A DNA stretch of 10,495 nucleotides, from contig SXIE01000211.1 of the NCBI GenBank assembly GCA_005772945.1, forward strand, positions 1-10,495, in the 5' to 3' direction. Numbering within the stretch: the first letter of the stretch is position 1; each line of letters begins with the position of its first letter. Below, in pieces: positions 1 to 7,000 of the stretch. The notes under the pieces were generated by a model, which saw only the letters and a list, made by a program, of their open reading frames with translations, did not search any database and was not told the origin of the DNA. The stretch is from Pseudomonadota bacterium (lineage in GTDB: Bacteria > Myxococcota > UBA9042 > PHBI01). The translations under genes were made by a program, and so were the position numbers.

Positions 1-530
1 GGGCGGCCGCCGACGGCGAGCGTGGCGCGGAGGCGGCTGGCGGCCGGGGGGACGACCCAGAGCTGGTCTTCCTGGGTCCAGACGAGGGTCTCGGCGCGGC
101 CGCAGGCCGGAGCGGGCGCCCACTCCAGGGTCTCGCCCCAGCGCAGGAGGCGCGCGGCCTCGAAGGCGACGGGGCGATCGAGGACGAGCGTGTAGGTGCC
201 GACGAAACCGAGCACGAAGAGCGGGAAGACGACGAGCATCGCCTTGCCGGCGAGGGCGAGGGCGGGGCGCGCGGGGCCGATCTGGAACGTGATGCCGGGC
301 CCCTCGGGTGCGATCTTCTTGGCGAGGAGACGCTCGGGGATCTGGAAGAGGAGGATCGCGAGCCCGAGCTGGGTCGCCCCGGCGATCGCCGGGACCACGA
401 GCTGGAGCACGGCGAGGACGCCGGTGCCGGCGAACAGGAGGAGGAGCGCCAGCGCGACCTCGCGCTTGATGCGGCGCGCGTCGTCGGGGGCGAGCGGGAG
501 CTCGGGAGCGAGGTTCAACGCCGGGTCCAC
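1..530 (-). CDS. Multi-pass membrane protein, N-terminal part; possible myxosortase/CPBP-type intramembrane protease (partial)
   Basis: Reading the minus strand from a GTG at 530-528 gives an uninterrupted frame of 176 codons that runs off the left edge. An in-frame TAA at 542-540 lies just upstream, so the GTG (or a TTG at 518-516) is the only reasonable start. No clear Shine-Dalgarno sequence is seen. The protein begins VDPALNLAPELPL, then has hydrophobic stretches at about residues 24-50 (VALALLLLFAGTGVLAV), 52-68 (QLGLAILLFQIPERLLA) and 90-115 (MLVVFPLFVLGFVGTY). After these comes a soluble, Trp-containing segment with one Cys. Myxobacterial CPBP-family proteases of the myxosortase kind have a similar hydrophobic N-terminus ahead of the catalytic glutamate motifs, and the FPLFVLG stretch recalls them. 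The catalytic motifs (EExxxR and later His) would lie outside the window, so the family is a guess. The frame uses normal GC-rich codons, and it is the only long frame here giving plausible membrane helices. Confidence 0.6.
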   Translation of the reverse strand, partial: MDPALNLAPELPLAPDDARRIKREVALALLLLFAGTGVLAVLQLVVPAIAGATQLGLAILLFQIPERLLAKKIAPEGPGITFQIGPARPALALAGKAMLVVFPLFVLGFVGTYTLVLDRPVAFEAARLLRWGETLEWAPAPACGRAETLVWTQEDQLWVVPPAASRLRATLAVGGR

Positions 531-718
531 ACGGTTGACTTAAGGGACGGTTCGCGCAACGTTGATGCTCGAATTCGCGAAGGCTGCAATGTGGCTGCCC
601 ACGCGGGTCGAATCCGTCTCGGGGTCGGCGTAGGACGCGCTTCGAGGATTCGTGGGCGGACGCAACGCGCTCCTCGCGGACGTAGGTCGCCTACCGAGTA
701 CAGGCGCGAGGGCGAAGC
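531..718. other. Divergent intergenic region between the membrane protein and the PEGA gene
   Basis: This 188-base gap between two divergent genes must hold their promoters, but none is convincing. A TTGACT at 535-540 resembles a sigma-70 -35 box, yet 17 bases on there is only AACGTT (558-563). A palindrome TTCGCGAA lies at 574-581 within CGAATTCGCG (570-579), and the same ten bases recur in the other promoter-containing gap at 3971-3980. A small hairpin (GTAGG at 682-686, CCTAC at 690-694) sits 24 bases before the PEGA start. The region is visibly less G/C-extreme than the coding DNA around it, as expected of a promoter region. Confidence 0.5.
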
Positions 719-2272
719 ATGCACGGAAAGTCTCTTGACCGGAAGCGATGGCAAACGGACCGCCACGGCATCGCGCTCCTGATGGCGGCCGTCTTGTTGG
801 TGAGCCCGGTCGTTCTGGCGGGGCGCGCCGCGGCTGCGAGCCCCGAGGGGACACCGGGGGCCCCGACCGCCAAGAAGCGGATCTTGGTGGTGCGGACGCA
901 GCGCGCGAAGGACGTCGAGGCGCTGGTCGTGAGCAAGATCGCGAGCTACCTCGACACGATTCTGGAGATGGACCAGCGGATCGAGCTGGTGCCGGCGGCC
1001 GCGCTGGCCGCGATCGCGGCGCCCAAGGCGCCCGAGCAGACGAAGAAGCCGCAGGAGCGGTTGGCGCAGAGCGGGACGCTCGAGCGCGCCGACGAGGCCG
1101 TCGAGCAGGCGCGTCAGGCCGGCGACAAGAAGCGCTGGGGGGACGCGATCAAGGCGTACACCAAGGCGATTACGCTGTTCGACAAGGAGCTCGGGCGGCT
1201 CAACGACTTCGACAAGTACTTCGCCGTGATGCTGGAGCGGACGCTGGCGTATTTCGCGGCGGGCTTCGACGACAACGGGGACGAGGACCTCTCTCGCGTG
1301 ATGGCGATGAAGCCGGATCTGGTGCTCGGCGACGACGTCCCGAAGTCGGCGGCCGTCGCGTTCGTGCGTGTGAAGCAGCGGCTGCAGCCAGCGGGCGGTG
1401 AGCTGCGCGTCAAGGCGAGCGCGCCGGGGGCGCTCGTGCTGGTGGACGGGTCGAGTCGGGGGACGGCGCCGGCGACGTTCAGCGGGCTGGCGCGCGGCGA
1501 TCATATGGTGCGGGTGGTGGCCGACGGGTACGAGCCGTTCGCCCAGATCCTGACCGTCGAGGACGTGACGGTCGACGTGGAGGCGCAGCTGACACCGCGG
1601 CCGGGTGGGGCGACGCCGACGCCGAACAACCCGCCGCAAGCGGCGGAGGCAACGACGGGGCTCGAGACCTTCGCGGCGCAGGGCGAGTTCGGTGCGCCGT
1701 TCGGGGCGGCGGCCAAGGCGCTCGCGAAGGCGAATCATTTGGACGCGGTGCTGATGTCGTACGTACGGCGCAACAAGAGCGACTACGAGCTCGGATTTTT
1801 CGTGTGGGAGGCGGCCAGGGGGCGGGTCGCGGCGCTGGATCCGGCGACGCTTTCCTCGGATCTGGCGGGGCTCCAGGTGGTCGTGCTCGAGCAGTGCGAC
1901 CGGATTGGTCCCGTGCTCGAGACGTTTCCGACCGAGCGTCAGCTGACCGGAAAGTCGCCGCTCTATGCGAGCCTCGAGGCGGCGGTGGTCAAGGACCCGG
2001 TCGTCAAGGACCCGGTCGTCAAGGACCCGGTGGTCAAGGACCCGGTGGTCAAGGACCCGGTCGTCAAGGACCCGATCGCCAACGTGGGAAACCCCGGCGA
2101 CCCCAACCTGCACAAGAAGAAGAAGCCGGATGAGGACCCCGCCTTTTACGAGACGTGGTGGTTCTGGACGATCATCGGGGGCCTCGCGGCGGGCGGCACG
2201 ACGGCGCTCATCCTGACGCAGTCGGGCGGCGGCGGCGGCTCGGGCGGATTCACGACGACGGTGAGCTGGTGA
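719..2272 (+). CDS. PEGA-domain envelope protein with VVKDP repeats and C-terminal membrane anchor
   Basis: The 517-residue product starts at ATG 719, with GAGGG at 708-712 as ribosome binding site six bases upstream. It has a long basic n-region and then a hydrophobic signal sequence (about residues 18-40, ending AGRAAAA). Next is a small alpha/beta segment (about 51-100, KKRILVVRTQR onward) that vaguely recalls TolB/FlgO-type N-terminal domains. A helical, TPR-like region follows (about 124-222, with WGDAIKAYTKAI), then a PEGA domain (about 227-291, with GALVLVDGSSRG, APATFSGLARGDHMVRVVADGYE). After a Pro-rich spacer, a second alpha/beta segment (about 315-405) contains DAVLMSYVRR and YELGFFVWE. 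Six VVKDP repeats occupy residues 423-452, followed by a Lys-rich stretch, a transmembrane helix (about 480-501, starting WWFWTIIGGL) and a Gly-rich tail ending in TVSW. PEGA domains are small beta-sandwich modules of surface or envelope proteins. Proteins of this layout are common in myxobacteria, but their biochemical role is unknown. The stop lies 5 bases before the next gene, so the two are probably one operon. Confidence 0.9.
   Translation: MHGKSLDRKRWQTDRHGIALLMAAVLLVSPVVLAGRAAAASPEGTPGAPTAKKRILVVRTQRAKDVEALVVSKIASYLDTILEMDQRIELVPAAALAAIAAPKAPEQTKKPQERLAQSGTLERADEAVEQARQAGDKKRWGDAIKAYTKAITLFDKELGRLNDFDKYFAVMLERTLAYFAAGFDDNGDEDLSRVMAMKPDLVLGDDVPKSAAVAFVRVKQRLQPAGGELRVKASAPGALVLVDGSSRGTAPATFSGLARGDHMVRVVADGYEPFAQILTVEDVTVDVEAQLTPRPGGATPTPNNPPQAAEATTGLETFAAQGEFGAPFGAAAKALAKANHLDAVLMSYVRRNKSDYELGFFVWEAARGRVAALDPATLSSDLAGLQVVVLEQCDRIGPVLETFPTERQLTGKSPLYASLEAAVVKDPVVKDPVVKDPVVKDPVVKDPVVKDPIANVGNPGDPNLHKKKKPDEDPAFYETWWFWTIIGGLAAGGTTALILTQSGGGGGSGGFTTTVSW
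1985..2074 (+). repeat. Six tandem 15-base repeats encoding VVKDP
   Basis: Six back-to-back copies of GTSGTCAAGGACCCG occur inside the PEGA gene, where S is G in copies 1, 4 and 5 and C in copies 2, 3 and 6. The only variation is this synonymous third position, so the DNA repeat is almost perfect and the protein repeat (residues 423-452) is perfect. Each unit is five codons, so gain or loss of copies keeps the reading frame. The encoded segment is a charged, proline-punctuated spacer between the soluble part and the membrane helix. Confidence 0.97.
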
Positions 2273-2277
2273 CGCGG

Positions 2278-3903
2278 ATGATGACTCGGGTGACAGGCGT
2301 GGCTGCGTGTGGGGAGCGGGGGCCGCGCTGGGGCCTGCGGGTCGCATTGCTCGCGGCGCTCGGCGTGGGCGGTGGGACCGGATCAGCGTGTTCCGGGGAC
2401 GGAGCAGCGAGCGTCGAGGGCCTCTCGGTCCAGCTCCTGATTGCGGCGGAGGACGACCCGTTTCACGGCGTGAGCTGGGTTCGGTTGCTGGTGACCGGTG
2501 ACGGACTGGACGAGCCGTACGCCCGCTTCGAGCCGTACTCGGCCGGCGGGCACGCGAGCCTCCAGGGGATCCCGTTCTCGCAGCCGGGAGAGAAGCGCTA
2601 CCTCGCGGTCGAGGGCTGGGTCGATGTCGCCGGCAAGCCTGGCTACTCGCTCAGCCGCGGCCGCTCGGGCGCGTTCGAGTACAAGGCGGGCGACGCGGTG
2701 ATCAACCTGCAGATCCTCTTCGCCACCGTGAACGCGTTCGTGCCGCTGACCGCGATCGACACGGGAAGCGCGCAGCGCCTGGCGACGCCGCGGGTCGGCC
2801 ACACGGTCACGGTCACGCAGGACGAGGTCGTGGTCGCGGGCGGCGGGACGATCATCGACGCGGGGGCGACCTGGTGGAACGGGTCGGGGTTCGCGTCGTT
2901 CACCAAGACGGTCGAGGCGGTGGACCTCGGCACGATGACGATCAGCGGGCGCAAGGACATGGTGCTGCCGCGCGCCTGGCACACTGGGACGGCGCTGTCG
3001 TCGGGCCAGGTGATCTTCGCGGGTGGCTACGATTCCAGCGGCACGCCGACGGCCGCGGTCGAGCTCTACAATCCGCCCGCCATCACCGTGCAGCAGCAGG
3101 TCCTGTCGCCGATGGCGAAGGCGCGCGCGGGCCACACCGCGACCGTCATCAGCGACACCGAGCGGCTCCTTCTGTTCGTCGGGGGCGACGCCGAAGGCAC
3201 GTGGGAGCTGTGGGATCCGGTCGGTGGCTCCCACGGGGCCGAGCCGCTGCCCGACGGCAAGCGACGCGGGTACCATCAGGCGACGGCGTTCACGAGCGGC
3301 GCGAACGCCGCGCTCCAGGTGCTCATCACCGGCGGCGAAAACGACAGCGAGGTGCTCGCGACCAGCCTCGTCTACGACGCGCCGCAAGACGACGTCATCG
3401 TCATCGCGAAGCCGATGCCGGGCGGGCCGCGGACGCAACACGCGGCGGTCTGGGTGCCGCAGCGCAGCTTCATCTACGTCGCCGGCGGCTTCACCGAGCG
3501 CGATCGCAGCGTGGCCACGGCGGCGATCGATGTGTTCGGCACCCTCGACACGGCGTTCCGCGACGACAACGCGGGCTTCGCGCTCGGGACGGCGCGCGGC
3601 GGGCACGATGCGGTCCTCCTGCCGGACAACGTCGTGTTCATGGCGGGCGGATTGGGGGCGGCGCCGACGGTCCCGCTGGGCACGGTCGAGGTCATCCACG
3701 AGTTCGTCGACGCACAAACGCTGACGCTGCGAATTGCGGTCGCCTCGAGCGCGCCCGGCGCGGTGCCGTTCCTGCCGGAAGACCGCGTCGGGGCGCACGC
3801 GGTGGCCCTTTCCAACGGCATGGCGCTGCTGGTCGGCGGGGCGACCGTGGGCGGGACCGGGTTCGCGATGGTCAGTGACCTCTGGCTGTACAACCCGCCC
3901 TGA
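2278..3903 (+). CDS. Kelch-repeat beta-propeller lipoprotein
   Basis: From ATG 2278 the product is 541 residues. Other possible starts are ATG 2281 and GTG 2269; the GTG would overlap the upstream stop as GTGA. A hydrophobic segment (about residues 20-37, LRVALLAALGVGGG) ends in GSAC, giving Cys38 as a probable lipidation site, although the usual Leu at -3 is Gly. Residues about 43-160 form a beta-rich domain seen in other myxobacterial exported proteins. Seven kelch-like motifs follow, each an Arg-x-x-His (or near) start and most with a hydrophobic-Gly-Gly turn. They begin at residues 172 (RVGHTVTV), 232 (RAWHTGTA), 283 (RAGHTATV), 330 (RGYHQATA), 385 (RTQHAAVW), 440 (RGGHDAVL) and 503 (RVGAHAVAL). 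Seven blades suit a closed propeller of the kelch/galactose-oxidase fold, used for binding proteins or sugars. No catalytic residues were identified, so a binding role is more likely than an enzyme. It lies 5 bases after the PEGA gene and is followed by a terminator-like hairpin. Confidence 0.88.
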   Translation: MMTRVTGVAACGERGPRWGLRVALLAALGVGGGTGSACSGDGAASVEGLSVQLLIAAEDDPFHGVSWVRLLVTGDGLDEPYARFEPYSAGGHASLQGIPFSQPGEKRYLAVEGWVDVAGKPGYSLSRGRSGAFEYKAGDAVINLQILFATVNAFVPLTAIDTGSAQRLATPRVGHTVTVTQDEVVVAGGGTIIDAGATWWNGSGFASFTKTVEAVDLGTMTISGRKDMVLPRAWHTGTALSSGQVIFAGGYDSSGTPTAAVELYNPPAITVQQQVLSPMAKARAGHTATVISDTERLLLFVGGDAEGTWELWDPVGGSHGAEPLPDGKRRGYHQATAFTSGANAALQVLITGGENDSEVLATSLVYDAPQDDVIVIAKPMPGGPRTQHAAVWVPQRSFIYVAGGFTERDRSVATAAIDVFGTLDTAFRDDNAGFALGTARGGHDAVLLPDNVVFMAGGLGAAPTVPLGTVEVIHEFVDAQTLTLRIAVASSAPGAVPFLPEDRVGAHAVALSNGMALLVGGATVGGTGFAMVSDLWLYNPP

Positions 3904-3927
3904 GAAACTGGCCATCTTCTCGCGAAG

Positions 3928-3964
3928 GCCCGGCTTGGGTCCGCCTCGGACCCCGAAGCCGGGC
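3928..3964 (+). terminator. Bulged stem-loop, probable terminator of the PEGA-kelch unit
   Basis: GCCCGGCTT (3928-3936) pairs perfectly with AAGCCGGGC (3956-3964). Inside it, GGGTCC (3937-3942) pairs with GGACCC (3948-3953). That leaves a 5-base loop (GCCTC) and a 2-base bulge (CG at 3954-3955), fifteen base pairs in all, 24 bases after the kelch stop. No T-run follows, which is common for hairpins in very GC-rich genomes, so termination strength cannot be judged from the sequence. Confidence 0.7.
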
Positions 3965-3967
3965 TGC

Positions 3968-3981
3968 CCGCGAATTCGCGG
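3968..3981. promoter_or_regulatory. Perfect 14-base palindrome, possible operator
   Basis: CCGCGAATTCGCGG reads the same on both strands. It sits between the terminator-like hairpin and the -10-like box of the giant outer-membrane protein gene, 41 bases before that gene's ATG. Its core ten bases (CGAATTCGCG) also occur at 570-579 in the other promoter-containing gap. Position and symmetry suit a dimeric regulator's site, but the binding protein is unknown. Confidence 0.3.
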
Positions 3982-3982
3982 C

Positions 3983-4011
3983 TTTCGCATGCGCGCGCGT
4001 GCTGTTAGGAT
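3983..4011 (+). promoter_or_regulatory. Possible promoter with -10-like TAGGAT just before the giant gene
   Basis: TAGGAT at 4006-4011 fits the T-A-N-N-N-T form of a -10 box. It is followed by only 11 bases before ATG 4023, so the transcript would have a leader of about 5 bases or none. The hexamer 17 bases upstream (TTTCGC, 3983-3988) is a poor -35. The ten-base direct repeat ATGCGCGCGC at 3989-3998 and 4010-4019 flanks the box with a 21-base period, about two helical turns. An alternative reading is that AGGA in this box acts as a distant Shine-Dalgarno sequence. Confidence 0.35.
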
Positions 4012-4022
4012 GCGCGCGCTTT

Positions 4023-7000
4023 ATGGCTTCCAACCTAGGTTTCGTCCCCTTCGTTCTCGCCGCAAGTGCGCTGCTTGGAAGTGTCCCCGCGCGCGCGGCG
4101 CTGCCGGCGCCGGAGGCGGTGCCGATTCGCATCACGCCGCAGGAGCGCACGCTGCACCGCGGCGACGTGCTGAACGTGACGGTCGAGGTCGTCAACACGT
4201 CGGCGGTCGACCTCGTGCGCGGCGGCGAGGGCGGCGGGGTCCTGCTCGGGCTCGTGGTGCCCGACGGCTTTCGGGTGGACGGCGGCGCGCGCGTGCAAGC
4301 GATCGGCGCGCGCGAGGTGGCCGCCCTCGTGGTGCCCAAGGGGCGACTCGCCGTCGCGCTCGGCGGCGTCGGCGAGGATGGCAAGCCGCAGGCGCTCAAC
4401 CTCGCGCACGGGCAGGGGCTTCGGTTCCGCTATCGGCTCATCGCCGTGTCGCCGGCCAAGGTCGCGCGCGAGGTCGTGCACCGCGCGCGCCTGACGGCCG
4501 CGGACGACGCGCCGATCTCGAGCGATGCGGTGGTGCGTCTGCGCGTCGAGTCAGAGCCCGAGCTCGACACGAGCGTCATCTTCGGAAGCGTCTACTGCGA
4601 CCAGAACAAGAGCCGGACGCGCGACGATGGCGAGCGGGGGCTGGGCGGCGTGCGCTTTGTGGCGGACAACGGGCGCACGGTCGACTCGGACGGGAGCGGC
4701 GCGTGGCACCTGCGCGAGATGGCGCCCGGCGCGCACGTGGTGAAGCTCGACGTCAATACGCTCGGGCCCGGCGAGGCGCCGACGACGAGCGTGCGGGCGC
4801 TGGTGGATCTGACGCCCGGGACGCCGGCGCGTGCGGATTTCGGCGTGACGTGCGCGCGTGGCGAGGCGCATCCGACGGAGGTGACGGGACCGAACGCGGC
4901 ACCGCCGGCGTCCGCCGTGGCGCCCAAGGCGCGGCTGAGCGGGCTCTTGTCGGACCTGTCGATCACGCTCGATGGCGAGCGGCTCGCGGGGCGGCGCGTG
5001 ACGCTGGTCCTCGAGGGGCGCGAGCCGGGAAAGACGACCGAGGTGCGCGCCGTGAATGTGCCGTGGCGACCCGGGACACTCGACACGCCGATCGTGTTTC
5101 GCACGGGCGTCGTCGGCGAGCCGCTGCCCGCGGCGGCGACGACGAGCTGGCGGCTCGAGGTCGCGGCCATGAACGAGGCGGGCGGTGACGATGTGGTGCG
5201 CGTCTTCTCGGGGCGCGGGACGTTGCCCAAGGCGCTCGCGTGGGACGGGCTCGACGGCGATCAGGTCTCGGCGGCGCTGAAGCGCGGGGCGCTGCATCGG
5301 GCGCGGCTGTTCGTCTCCGATGGGGACGGCGAGATGCTGACGAGCGCGCCGGCGCTCATCGGGGCGAGCTTCGGCGGGGCGGGCGGCGAGCTCGGACGGC
5401 AACAGCTGCGCGACGGGCTCTTCGACAAGCAAGAGCAGCCCACGGCGAAATTGCAGGCGGCGCTGCGGCGGCTCGTGGCGCAGCTCAAGAAGACGCCGGG
5501 GGCGCGGATCCTGGTCGAGACGCACGTCGATCCGGGGCCGGTCGCAGAGGCGGACCTCGTCAAGACGCGGCGCCAGGCGTTCAACGTGATGGACTTTGCC
5601 AAGAACAAGCTGGGGCTTGGCTCGGGGCAGTTTCTGGTGGTCGGGGTGGGCAGCACGCGGCCGATGCGGCCGAACATCGGGCCCGCCGATCGCGCGTTCA
5701 ATCGGCGCGTCGAGCTGGTAGTGTTACCGCCTGAGGTAACAGCGTCGCTGGTCGCGCCGACGCTGCCGGTGGGGGTCGCGCAGGTGTCGGTGCAGGGCCT
5801 TGCGCTGGCGGTCGATGCGAAGGATCCGAAGCTGGCGTTTGCGACCGAGACGGCGCGCGACCAGGTCGTGGCGATCAGCCTCGAGGCGGCCGACGGTGCG
5901 CGCCGCGCCATCAAGCGCAAGGTGCCCAGCGAGCCGGCCCGCAAGGTGGACGACGCCTCGACCGGCGCGCCTGGTGAAACTGGTGGGACGGATGCGACTG
6001 GAACGAAGGGAACGGATCCCTTTGCGCGCTTCGGCGGCGATGCGCTCAACGACGCGCTCGGACCGGGCGCCGAGGCCGTCCCCGACGGCGGGCCCGCCGG
6101 GGTGCGCGCACGAACGGCCGACGAGCTCAGCATCTGGCTTCCGGCCAAGGGCGGCCTCCTCGGAGCGCCGCGCGTCTTCGTCCACGGCCACACGCACCCG
6201 AAGAACCGCCTGAGCATCGACGATCAAGCGATCCACGTCGGCGCCGACGGGCGCTTCGAGGCGATCGTGGCCGTCCCGAGCGGCAAGCACAACCTCGCGA
6301 TCGTCTCGCGCGACCCCGCCGGCAACGTCGCGAAGCTCGCGTGGCCCGTCGAGGTGAAGGACGTCGAGCTGTTCCTCCTCGCGATGGTCGACGGGGTCGG
6401 CGGTCAGATCGGCGCGCGCCTGGCCGAGCTCCCGTCGTACCTCGCGACCGACAACGGCTCGCTCTTCGTCGCGGGGCGCGGCGCGCTCTACGCGAAGGCG
6501 CGCATCTCGGGCACGTTCCTCAAGAAGGACCTCTTCATCACGGCGCACGCCGACAGCGCCAAGAAGGACGCCTTCGAGCCGTTCTTCGAGCAGGTCATCG
6601 ATCCCGGGCGCGACTACGTTGTTTACGGCGACGCGAGCCAAGACGTACGCGACGCCAACGCGCGCGGGCCGCTCTATGTGCTCGTCGAGGTCGACCGCTC
6701 GAAGCTCGGCTGGGGCAGCTTCCATACCGACATGGAGGGGATCCACCTCTTCCATTACGATCGCACGTTCGACGGCGCGCACGGCGTGGCCGACTTCGAG
6801 GTCGCCAAGGGCTGGCGCACCAAGGCGCAGGCCTTCGTCACGGACGCCAATCGCAAGAGCGTCCGGCGGCACGACGACCTCGCGGCGACCGGCGGCTCGC
6901 TCTACTACCTGAGCTCGCGGGACATCATCGAGGGCAGCGAGCGCGTCACGCTCGTCGTGCGCGAGCTCGACACCGGCATCGAGATCGGTCGCGCGCACCT

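Noticed and set aside
196..543. Plus-strand frame of 115 codons at the left end
   Set aside because: It is opposite the minus-strand frame that gives plausible membrane helices, and is itself Ser/Arg/Ala-rich with no motif.
535..563. Sigma-70 promoter from TTGACT and AACGTT
   Set aside because: The -10 match is poor and the site lies over 150 bases before the PEGA start, so it was not listed as a promoter.
1985..2074. Tandem repeats as a CRISPR array
   Set aside because: The 15-base units are contiguous, without spacers, and lie in frame within a coding sequence.
515..2347. Long antisense open frame (610 codons) opposite the PEGA gene
   Set aside because: It is Arg/His/Leu-rich with no recognisable domain, mirrors the VVKDP repeats as antisense repeats and overlaps a convincing gene throughout. 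Such frames are expected in very GC-rich DNA.
3999..4022. GTG 3999 as the start of the giant gene
   Set aside because: It has no ribosome binding site and would place the -10-like box inside the coding sequence. It remains possible, since it supplies a positive charge to the signal peptide.
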